From NCBI GenBank assembly GCA_018678395.1, contig JAHHMJ010000479.1, forward strand, positions 1 to 6,205: 6,205 nt of DNA, given 5' to 3'. Within the stretch, counting starts at the first letter, position 1, and the number at the start of each line of letters is the position of its first letter. The notes beneath the pieces are model-generated. The model was not told the origin of the DNA and searched no databases. It saw only the letters and a list, made by a program, of their open reading frames with translations. Shown here one piece after another: positions 1 through 5,382 of this stretch. The position numbers were made by a program, and so were the translations under genes. This stretch comes from Gemmatimonadota bacterium (GTDB lineage Bacteria; Gemmatimonadota; Gemmatimonadetes; Longimicrobiales; Gaopeijiaceae).

Positions 1-404
1 AGGTCGAGCACGAAGACGGGGCCCTGGGCCTCGGTGAGGGTGACCTCGATGAGCGAGAGCAACTCGCGCTGCTCGACATCCTCCGCCTCGGGTAGTGCCT
101 CGCCGTCGCCGCGCTCCGCCGAGGCGAGCAGAGCCTCGACCCGCGACGACGTCCAGGCCCGATTCAGGTCCCGGTCGATGTAGCGGCGCCCACGCGCCAG
201 CGCCTGAAGGTTTCCGGCCACGAAGACCACGGTGCCCTCGAGCTTCGCCGAGCGGCCCGTGAGAGCCGCATTCACGCGCCGCGCGGCCTCGACCCCAGCG
301 GGCTCGTTCCCGTGCAGTCCCCCGACCACCATCAGCGTCGGAGCACCCGCACCCTGCATTCCGAGACGCCCGAGCACGCGGCCCAACGTAGCTTCCACTA
401 CCAA
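1..404 (-). CDS. Aspartoacylase / succinylglutamate desuccinylase-like M14 zinc hydrolase (N-terminal part)
   Basis: This family consists of zinc-dependent amidohydrolases that remove acyl groups from N-acyl amino acids in the cytoplasm. The 134 complete codons seen here include the first zinc-binding motif GGLHGNEPAG (His31, Glu34) and the block RRYIDRDLNR (Arg74, Asn81, Arg82). That block matches RYIDCDLNR of human aspartoacylase, where Arg63, Asn70 and Arg71 line the active site. The second zinc histidine and the catalytic glutamate lie beyond the window edge, so catalytic competence cannot be confirmed. The start is uncertain. TTG at 404 lies 1 nt after the stop of the upstream ligase gene and 5 nt after an AGAGGA site. 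GTG at 398, two codons later, is the alternative, with an 11-nt spacer. An ATG at 409-407 is out of frame and stops after three codons. Family assignment is firm; the exact substrate (acetyl-aspartate, succinyl-glutamate or another conjugate) is unknown. Placement directly behind a carboxylate-amine ligase suggests the two share a metabolite. Confidence 0.85.
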   Translation of the reverse strand, partial: MVVEATLGRVLGRLGMQGAGAPTLMVVGGLHGNEPAGVEAARRVNAALTGRSAKLEGTVVFVAGNLQALARGRRYIDRDLNRAWTSSRVEALLASAERGDGEALPEAEDVEQRELLSLIEVTLTEAQGPVFVLD

Positions 405-405
405 C

Positions 406-2328
406 TCATTCCTCTGCCTCCCGAAGACGCTCCTCCAGGAGTTGGTAGGCGATGGGCATGAAGTCCCTCTCGCTCACGATCCCGACGAGCTTTCCCTGAT
501 CCACGACCGGAAGGCAGGACACCCTGCGGTCGCGCATCAGTTCGATCGCTTCCAAGGTCGCGGTTTCCGGCGTCACAGTCACCGGGTCGCGGTCCATGAT
601 CATCTTCACGGGTCGAGCGTCGTCTTCGTCGAACTCCCCACCCGACTGCGAAATCAGCCGCAGGACCGAACGATAGGAGACGAGTCCGACCAGGCGGTGG
701 TTGTCGTCTTCGACGAGGACGTGGCGGATCTGCTTGCGATCCATGAGGAACGCCACCATCTGCACGAGTTCGTCCTCGTGAACCGTGAAGAGATACGTGG
801 TCATGTACTGCTCGACACGGAGGTAGTTGAGCTTCCACCCACCCGCCTCTTCGAGCTCCGCCAGCGGCCATCGGTGCACGGGACCGGCCTCCTGCTGCAA
901 CCGGACCGACGCCGCCGTCACGGCGGCGAGCCGCTCGCCGCGCGTTCCCTGGTCCTTCATGTGGGTGAGGGAGCGCATCGCCCACGTCGCACCGGTCTGG
1001 CCGGACTCCACGCGGTCTGCGATCACCCCCAGGTAGCGATCGATGTCCGCCGGGCGCACCCCGTATTGGTCGAGGCCGCGTCGAGCCAGCGGCAGGAGCG
1101 TGCCCAGGATGAGATCGGGCGCCGACACCGTCTGCCCCCCGACCCAGTTCATCGCCGCCTTGAGACCGAGCTTGGCGGCCGCCGCGCAGTTCCCCTTCAC
1201 GTCGTCGAAGTCCATGACCTCGGTGATGTCCCCGTACTCGGCGACGCCTCCGAGGACCGCCCCGATCCAGAAGGCCGCGTTGGCCACCTCGTCGAGGACG
1301 GTGGGACCGGACGGCAGCGTGCGGCACTCGATGCGCAGGTGCGGCTTTCCGTCGCTGATGCCGTAGCAGGGCCGGTTCCAGCGATACACGGTGCCGTTGT
1401 GGAGCTGCAGTGCCTGCAGCTTCGGGATGCCCCCCGCGTCGAGTATGGCGATCGGGTCCTCGTCGACGTTCGTGGCCAGCAGCACCCGGAACCGTGCGAT
1501 GTCCTCCTGGAAGAGGTCGATCACCGAGTCGTGGATCCAGCGATCACCGAAACGAACCCGAGGCGACATCTCCCGCAGGTGCATGGTGCCGGATCGTGTG
1601 TCCAGGGACTGCTGGAACAGAGCGATGCGCGTCTCGGCCCACAGCCGCTTGCCGAAGAGCAGCGGCGAGTTGACGGCAGCGGCGAGCACCGGGCCGGTGA
1701 TCGCCTGGGCCATGTTGTAGAAGGGGACGAACTCTTCGGCCGACACCTGGAGGTGTACCTGGGCGGAGGTGTTGCAGGACTCGAGCATGACCGAGTCGTG
1801 CTCGACCAGCAGTTCGTCGGTGCCCTCGATACGCAGCCGGAAGACCCCGCCGCCGCGCATCCGGGCCAACGCGTCGTTCAAGGCGTAGTAGCGGGCGCGC
1901 GGGGTGATGTTCTCGAGCGTGAGGTCGGCCTTGGTCAGCGTCGGAAGAATCCCGGTGAGACACACCTCCGATCCCTCCGCGCGAGCCGCCTCGCGCGCCT
2001 GCAGCATCAGTTCGTCGAGCCGCGCCTCCATGCGGGAAAAGGCATCCCCTTCGAGAACCGAAGGCTCCAGATTGACCTCGAGATTGAAGCGCGCCAGTTC
2101 CGGAGTGAACGGCTCTCCGAGCCGTTTCAACACCTCGACGCCGGTGCTGGCGGGGCGCCATCCCCGCCCGACCAGAAAGAACTCCTGCTCCGCGCCGATG
2201 CGGCGTATCCCGGACTCGATCATCCCGGAGTCGAGCATGCGCTCGAGCGCCTGCAGATCTCTCAGCAGGGCGCGCGTGAATGCGCGAAACGCGTCCGGGG
2301 TCTGTTCAGCAACCAGGTCCTGGCCCAT
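406..2328 (-). CDS. GCS2-family glutamate-cysteine ligase-like (carboxylate-amine ligase) protein with C-terminal CBS pair
   Basis: This 640-residue cytoplasmic protein has two parts. Residues about 38-485 match the GCS2/YbdK type of ATP-dependent carboxylate-amine ligase, which joins an amino group to the side-chain carboxylate of glutamate or a similar acid. Visible family motifs are GAEQEFFLV (45-53, with Glu47 and Glu49), FNLEVNLEPS (81-90), SAQVHLQVS (188-196), AVNSPLLFG (218-226), LHNGTVYRWNRPCYG (309-323) and PHLRIECRTLPSGPTVLDE (329-347). Residues about 504-558 and 574-628 are two CBS repeats, each ending in the usual LVGLVSYRSV or LVGIVSERDF strand-helix. Such Bateman modules often bind AMP, ATP or S-adenosylmethionine and control the attached enzyme. 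E. coli YbdK is about 370 residues and lacks CBS domains, so this is a longer, regulated variant. The ATG start is 6 nt after the stop of the deiodinase-like gene and has its own GAGGA site. A general annotation of 'glutamate-cysteine ligase' should be read as family only; the true amine substrate is unknown. Confidence 0.9.
   Translation of the reverse strand: MGQDLVAEQTPDAFRAFTRALLRDLQALERMLDSGMIESGIRRIGAEQEFFLVGRGWRPASTGVEVLKRLGEPFTPELARFNLEVNLEPSVLEGDAFSRMEARLDELMLQAREAARAEGSEVCLTGILPTLTKADLTLENITPRARYYALNDALARMRGGGVFRLRIEGTDELLVEHDSVMLESCNTSAQVHLQVSAEEFVPFYNMAQAITGPVLAAAVNSPLLFGKRLWAETRIALFQQSLDTRSGTMHLREMSPRVRFGDRWIHDSVIDLFQEDIARFRVLLATNVDEDPIAILDAGGIPKLQALQLHNGTVYRWNRPCYGISDGKPHLRIECRTLPSGPTVLDEVANAAFWIGAVLGGVAEYGDITEVMDFDDVKGNCAAAAKLGLKAAMNWVGGQTVSAPDLILGTLLPLARRGLDQYGVRPADIDRYLGVIADRVESGQTGATWAMRSLTHMKDQGTRGERLAAVTAASVRLQQEAGPVHRWPLAELEEAGGWKLNYLRVEQYMTTYLFTVHEDELVQMVAFLMDRKQIRHVLVEDDNHRLVGLVSYRSVLRLISQSGGEFDEDDARPVKMIMDRDPVTVTPETATLEAIELMRDRRVSCLPVVDQGKLVGIVSERDFMPIAYQLLEERLREAEE
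410..415 (-). promoter_or_regulatory. Ribosome binding site of the M14 hydrolase gene
   Basis: The minus strand reads AGAGGA here, inside the last codons of the ligase gene. The spacer is 5 nt to TTG at 404 and 11 nt to GTG at 398, which favours the TTG start. Because the site is embedded in the upstream gene, ribosomes finishing the ligase can probably restart directly on the hydrolase. Confidence 0.45.
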
Positions 2329-2331
2329 CGG

Positions 2332-2336
2332 TCCTC
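2332..2336 (-). promoter_or_regulatory. Ribosome binding site overlapping the upstream stop codon
   Basis: The minus strand reads GTGAGGACCGATG: the GAGGA site shares bases with the TGA stop of the deiodinase-like gene and sits 3 nt before the ligase ATG. The spacing is short but workable. The overlap of stop and ribosome site points to translational coupling of the two genes. Confidence 0.5.
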
Positions 2337-3006
2337 ACACGAAGGTGGCGATCTCTGAAAGCGGCTTCTTGGTGATGTCGGGCACTTCGGCCCCCTCGGC
2401 GGGAAAGCCGACGACGAGCAGGAGGAAGGCCCGCTCGTGGTCGGGTCGGCCGAGGACCTCGTTGAGGAAACGCATCGGCGAGGGTGTGTGGGTCAGTGTG
2501 GCGAGTCCGGCCTGGTGGAACGCCGTGACCAGAATGCCCGTCGCGATCCCCACCGACTCCGTCACGTAGTAGTTCTTGCGTCGGGAGCCGTCGGGCTCGG
2601 GGTGCCAGCTCTCGGCGAACACCGCGACGAGCCATGGAGCGATCTCGAGAAACGGCTTGCTGGCGTCGGTGCCCAGCGGGGCGAGCGCCTCGAGCCACTC
2701 GTCCGGGGCGCGCCCCCCGTAGAACTCCGCCTCCTCGGCTTCGGCGGCGACCCGGATGGCACGCTTCGTCTCGGGATCGGAGACCGCGACGAAGTGCCAG
2801 GGCTGGAGATTCGCGCCGTTGGGCGCCGTGCCGGCCGCCAGGATGCATGCCTCCACGACTTCTCGCGGAACGGGACGCTCCGAGAAGTGACGAACGGTGC
2901 GCCGCGTCCGGACGTCCTCGTAGAACGCATTCGCGCGCTCGCGCACAGCGTCGACCGTCAATTCAGGACGGTGCGACAGCGGAATGGTTCGAGGAGTGGA
3001 CGCCAA
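2335..3006 (-). CDS. Iodotyrosine deiodinase-like FMN-dependent nitroreductase-family protein
   Basis: This 223-residue protein belongs to the nitroreductase fold and most resembles iodotyrosine deiodinase (IYD), which reductively removes halogen from halotyrosines using FMN. The FMN-phosphate motif RRTVR (35-39) corresponds to RRSVR in human [16 protein letters not shown] (60-72) corresponds to TAPSGAHTEPWTF, and ATLTHTP (169-175) to the threonine run near flavin N5. In the lid region Glu92, Tyr96 and Lys117 sit at the spacing of human Glu157, Tyr161 and Lys182, which clamp the amino-acid part of the substrate. The C-terminal LLGRP.H, VGFP and [12 protein letters not shown] segments also match. 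There is no membrane anchor, as in other bacterial homologues. The start chosen is TTG at 3006, with only a weak GGA upstream; TTG at residue 16 or GTG at residue 21 remain possible, and both precede the conserved core. The gene heads a compact cluster with the ligase and the M14 hydrolase. Biochemical role in bacteria is an inference; generic nitroreductase activity is the alternative. Confidence 0.88.
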   Translation of the reverse strand: MASTPRTIPLSHRPELTVDAVRERANAFYEDVRTRRTVRHFSERPVPREVVEACILAAGTAPNGANLQPWHFVAVSDPETKRAIRVAAEAEEAEFYGGRAPDEWLEALAPLGTDASKPFLEIAPWLVAVFAESWHPEPDGSRRKNYYVTESVGIATGILVTAFHQAGLATLTHTPSPMRFLNEVLGRPDHERAFLLLVVGFPAEGAEVPDITKKPLSEIATFV

Positions 3007-3015
3007 GGGGATTCC

Positions 3016-3050
3016 GGGACCGAGGAACGAACGGTCAGAATCTCGGTCCC
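3016..3050. repeat. Perfect 9-bp inverted repeat upstream of the deiodinase-like gene
   Basis: The arms are GGGACCGAG at 3016-3024 and CTCGGTCCC at 3042-3050, separated by 17 nt. They lie wholly inside the 74-bp gap between the secreted-protein gene and the deiodinase-like gene; the near arm ends 9 nt before the TTG start. No T-run follows on the minus strand, so a classical intrinsic terminator is unlikely. It could be an operator (arm centres 26 bp apart, overlapping a candidate promoter) or an RNA hairpin next to the ribosome site in read-through transcripts. Confidence 0.6.
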
Positions 3051-3065
3051 CTGTCCCCCCGTCAA
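3037..3065 (-). promoter_or_regulatory. Candidate sigma-70-like promoter for the deiodinase-ligase-hydrolase cluster
   Basis: On the minus strand TTGACG (3065-3060, five of six consensus bases) is followed after exactly 17 nt by GATTCT (3042-3037). The latter is a weak -10 that keeps the important A at position 2 and T at position 6. Transcription would begin near 3030, leaving about 24 nt before the TTG start. One arm of the 9-bp inverted repeat falls in the spacer and the other just after the predicted start point. The call rests on motif resemblance alone; in GC-rich DNA such matches can occur by chance. Confidence 0.3.
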
Positions 3066-3080
3066 GCGAGAGGCGCGACG

Positions 3081-3626
3081 TCAGGGACCCCGTCGGAGCG
3101 CCTGGAGCGCCGCGGGGCCCGGGCCGGCGCTGGACAGGGCCGCCAGCACGCGTCGCGGCGGCACTCCCAGATACTCGGTGAAGAAGCGGAGATGTACGAG
3201 CGCCACGACCTCGTCGTCTCTCAGCTCGAGAGCGGGCCAGCCGGTGCGTGGACTCCCCTGAAATCCCTCATATGCGCGAGCGAGCGCACCGGGATCGTCC
3301 GAGGGGTCCAGGGCCACGTGGAAGTCCCCCGCGTGCAGCTGCCACCGCGCCGCGATCTGCATCCAACTCCGCCCCGCATTGCGCAGCGCCATCACCGCGT
3401 CCGGCGAGATCCCGCCACGCGCCGCGAGGTGCAGCACCACCGGGAGTTCGCTCGCGGGGCGACCCCACCCGTACAGGACCCGGATCTCATCGGCCGAGAC
3501 GCGATAGTGCTCGGCCACGGCCTGCAGGTAGATGTTTTCGGGCCCCTGCGCAGCAGCGGGCACCGTGAACCCGACGCCCCAGAGGAGCGCGAGGACCAGG
3601 GCGAAGCGGGAGGGGGCGAACGGCAT
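3081..3626 (-). CDS. Secreted or periplasmic protein of unrecognised family
   Basis: I do not recognise the family. From ATG 3626 the protein is 181 residues and opens with a clear Sec signal peptide: a short basic n-region (MPFAPSR), a hydrophobic core (residues 8-22) and a probable signal-peptidase I site after VPAAAQ (near residue 27), with no lipobox cysteine. The mature part is small and mostly predicted helical. One stretch, 38-96, carries [22 protein letters not shown] and [10 protein letters not shown], the last resembling the 'G-x-SW-x-x-I' turn of helix-turn-helix-like repeats. A second stretch, 138-165, has [15 protein letters not shown], so there may be a degenerate internal duplication. 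It contains no cysteine and no obvious catalytic motif. The start at 3626 is preferred over an in-frame upstream GTG/ATG option reaching 3725 because a strong GGAGGAG site precedes it and because the signal peptide then sits at the N-terminus. It lies between a peptidase lipoprotein and the deiodinase-like cluster, with 74 bp to the latter. Confidence 0.75.
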   Translation of the reverse strand: MPFAPSRFALVLALLWGVGFTVPAAAQGPENIYLQAVAEHYRVSADEIRVLYGWGRPASELPVVLHLAARGGISPDAVMALRNAGRSWMQIAARWQLHAGDFHVALDPSDDPGALARAYEGFQGSPRTGWPALELRDDEVVALVHLRFFTEYLGVPPRRVLAALSSAGPGPAALQALRRGP

Positions 3627-3630
3627 GCGG

Positions 3631-3637
3631 CTCCTCC
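3631..3637 (-). promoter_or_regulatory. Strong ribosome binding site fixing the start of the secreted protein
   Basis: The minus strand reads GGAGGAG, 4 nt before the ATG at 3626-3624. It is the best Shine-Dalgarno match in the window and sets the start 33 codons inside the longest open frame. Confidence 0.7.
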
Positions 3638-3672
3638 GAGCGTGGTTCGAACGGGATCGGGGGATCGACGAG

Positions 3673-3721
3673 GTCATACACCAACGCTGCACACGGGTCC
3701 CGTGTTCGCGCCAGTGTTCGC
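3673..3721. promoter_or_regulatory. Palindrome and tandem repeat in the 132-bp gap before the secreted-protein gene
   Basis: ACACGGG-T-CCCGTGT (3691-3705) is a perfect 7+1+7 palindrome. The octamer GTGTTCGC occurs at 3702-3709 and again at 3714-3721, a 12-bp period, the first copy sharing four bases with the palindrome. Downstream on the minus strand a weak -10-like TATGAC (3678-3673) lies 12 nt beyond the palindrome, with no good -35. Together this looks like a small operator region for the secreted-protein gene. The rest of the gap (3627-3672 and 3722-3758) shows only the ribosome site and no convincing terminator for the peptidase gene. Confidence 0.3.
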
Positions 3722-3758
3722 TCACGATCGGTCGGGTCGGAGACGAAGCGTCGCCCCC

Positions 3759-5315
3759 TCAGCCTCCGGCGTCTTCGACGATATCGGCGTACGAATCAGG
3801 ATTCCAGCGCGGCCGTTCGTCGGCCGCCGCGATCTCGAGGCCGAGGTGGAAGAGCAGCCGACCGATCCGCGCCGTCTTCTCGGTGTCGATCTTGTCCACC
3901 TCGTCCGAGGCGCGGTGGTAGTCCTCGTGGGTCCCGTTGAAGAAGAACAGGACCGGCACGCCCTTCCGAGCGAAGTTGAAGTGGTCCGACCGGAAGTAGA
4001 AGCGCTCGTCCGGCCAGATGTCGTCGATCGCCGTCATCCCCAGATCCGGATAGGCCTCGTTGACCCGGGCGAGGGTCTCGCCGAGGTCCGAGTGCTCCTT
4101 CCCGATCGCGACGATCGTGTCGGACCAGTTCCGACCCACCATGTCGGCGTTCAGGTTCGCGACCATCGCCTCGACCGCCACCGGGGGGTGGTCGGCGAAG
4201 TAGCCGCTTCCGAGCAGCCCTTTCTCCTCGCCGCTCACCAGCAGGAAGATCATGGACCGGCGCGGGGCCACGTCCAGCGACGCCATCGCCTCGGCCACCT
4301 CGATGACCGCGGCCGTCCCCGATGCATCGTCGTCGGCGCCGTTGAAGATCGAGTCGCCGCCCTCGGCCGAGGGACGCACCCCGACGTGGTCCATGTGGGC
4401 CGAGTAGACCACGTATTCGTCGCGGAGTTCGGGATCGCTGCCCTCGAGAATCCCGACCACGTTGGGGGCGGTCGCGTCCTCCAGAATGTCGAGGCGGATG
4501 GTCGAGGAGGAGGCGACGTCGGTGACGTCGATGCGCACCTCTTCGGCCTGTCGGGCCTGCAGGGCATCGACATCGATCCCTCGTGCACCCAGGGCCCGCC
4601 GGACCGCGGCCTCGCGCACGAGCATCGAGGTGGTTCGGTCCGCATCGACCTCACCCACCACGCGCGAGCCTCGTGCAGCGCGCTCGGCCGAGCGGGTCCA
4701 GCGCTCGTCGTCGAGCGTGGTCACCACGTAGACGGCCCCTGCACCGGCCGCGAAGAGCCCCTCGACCCGAGCGGGCCACGAAGGGCCTCGTGTCGCCTCC
4801 ATCCCCGGCCCGGCGAAGACGAACACCTGGGCTTCCCCGGGCAGATCGGCGACCTCGCCATCGGAGCCGGACAGCAGAACCACCGGGCCCTCCGACAGCC
4901 CCTCCCTCGGGAGAGCGGTCGCCGTGAGGTCGGCGCCCCATGCGAGGCTCGCATCGCCGACGGTCAGGGACGACGCCGACGCGTCGACGGTCATGCGGCG
5001 AAGGGCGTAGCGCTGGATGTAGCCCTCTTCCATGCCGGGCTGGAGCCCGAACCGTTCGAACTCGCCGGCGATCCACTCCGCGACTGCGTCGAGCTCCGGA
5101 CTGGGCGTGTCGCGTCCCCGCATGCTGTCGGCCGCGAGCAGTGCGATGCGGTCGTACAGATCTTCGGGCGTGATGGTCGCCGCCGCTGCCACGGCGGCGG
5201 CGCGGTCGACCGTCGACGACGGCTCCGGTGTGTCGGCGGGGGCGTCACGGCAGCCGCCGAGAGCCACGAATACCACCAGAAGCGACCACCCACCTGCACG
5301 ATTCACTCGGACCAT
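3759..5315 (-). CDS. M28-family zinc aminopeptidase-like lipoprotein
   Basis: This 518-residue protein is an exported zinc peptidase of family M28, expected to cleave N-terminal residues from peptides at the cell envelope. It begins with a lipoprotein signal: MVRVNR, a hydrophobic core (10-18) and lipobox LGGC with Cys22 as the lipidated residue. Position +2 is Arg, so nothing argues for inner-membrane retention. A PA-like region (about 140-200, including VEGLFAAGAGAVYVVTT) precedes or is inserted in the catalytic fold. The co-catalytic zinc set is complete: His307 and Asp309 in SAHMDH, the bridging Asp in NGADDDASG (328-330), Glu363/Glu364 in SGEEKGLLGS, Asp391 in NLNADMVG and His467 in HEDYHRASDEVDKID. 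The start at 5315 is chosen because GAGGGG precedes it at usable spacing and because the signal peptide then has a normal short n-region; GTG 5372 and ATG 5321 are the in-frame alternatives. It follows the permease gene by 66 bp and may be co-transcribed with it. Specificity cannot be predicted. Confidence 0.92.
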   Translation of the reverse strand: MVRVNRAGGWSLLVVFVALGGCRDAPADTPEPSSTVDRAAAVAAAATITPEDLYDRIALLAADSMRGRDTPSPELDAVAEWIAGEFERFGLQPGMEEGYIQRYALRRMTVDASASSLTVGDASLAWGADLTATALPREGLSEGPVVLLSGSDGEVADLPGEAQVFVFAGPGMEATRGPSWPARVEGLFAAGAGAVYVVTTLDDERWTRSAERAARGSRVVGEVDADRTTSMLVREAAVRRALGARGIDVDALQARQAEEVRIDVTDVASSSTIRLDILEDATAPNVVGILEGSDPELRDEYVVYSAHMDHVGVRPSAEGGDSIFNGADDDASGTAAVIEVAEAMASLDVAPRRSMIFLLVSGEEKGLLGSGYFADHPPVAVEAMVANLNADMVGRNWSDTIVAIGKEHSDLGETLARVNEAYPDLGMTAIDDIWPDERFYFRSDHFNFARKGVPVLFFFNGTHEDYHRASDEVDKIDTEKTARIGRLLFHLGLEIAAADERPRWNPDSYADIVEDAGG

Positions 5316-5321
5316 TCCCAT

Positions 5322-5327
5322 CCCCTC
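5322..5327 (-). promoter_or_regulatory. Ribosome binding site deciding the M28 peptidase start
   Basis: The minus strand reads GAGGGG followed by ATGGGAATG. The site abuts the first ATG (5321), too close for use, and is 6 nt (8 nt from GAGG) before the second ATG (5315), which is therefore the likelier start. Confidence 0.5.
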
Positions 5328-5366
5328 GTGGAGTTCGACACGACGACTCCGCAAGATAGCGTCCCT

Positions 5367-5382
5367 CCCCACGGGGCGCCCC
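5367..5382. repeat. Overlapping GC palindromes just after the permease stop codon
   Basis: CCCCACGGGG (5367-5376) and GGGGCGCCCC (5373-5382) share four bases, and the second touches the last base of the permease TAG stop. Either could fold in RNA but with minimal loops, and no T-run follows on the minus strand. It may slow or protect the permease transcript's 3' end; chance is a real alternative in DNA this rich in GC. The remainder of the 66-bp gap holds the peptidase ribosome site and a lone TATCTT without a matching -35. Confidence 0.25.

Noticed and set aside
398..1327. A 309-codon minus-strand frame overlapping the ligase gene
   Set aside because: It is a second-frame shadow of the ligase with Arg/Gly-rich sequence; only its last codons touch the next gene's start.
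232..2358. A 708-codon open frame on the plus strand opposite the ligase gene
   Set aside because: It mirrors the GCS2-CBS gene, whose motifs are unambiguous, and has low-complexity His/Arg/Val-rich composition without a domain.
3007..3080. Intrinsic terminator for the secreted-protein gene at the 9-bp inverted repeat
   Set aside because: The stem is good, but the 17-nt loop is long and GGAATCCCC, not a T-run, follows on the minus strand.
3627..3725. A 33-residue N-terminal extension of the secreted protein
   Set aside because: It would bury the signal peptide, is rich in Arg and Ser, covers the palindrome region, and is bypassed by a strong GGAGGAG site before ATG 3626.
5316..5372. A 19-residue N-terminal extension of the M28 peptidase from GTG 5372
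   Set aside because: It would place a charged stretch ahead of the lipoprotein signal; ATG 5315 gives a normal short n-region and has GAGGGG upstream.
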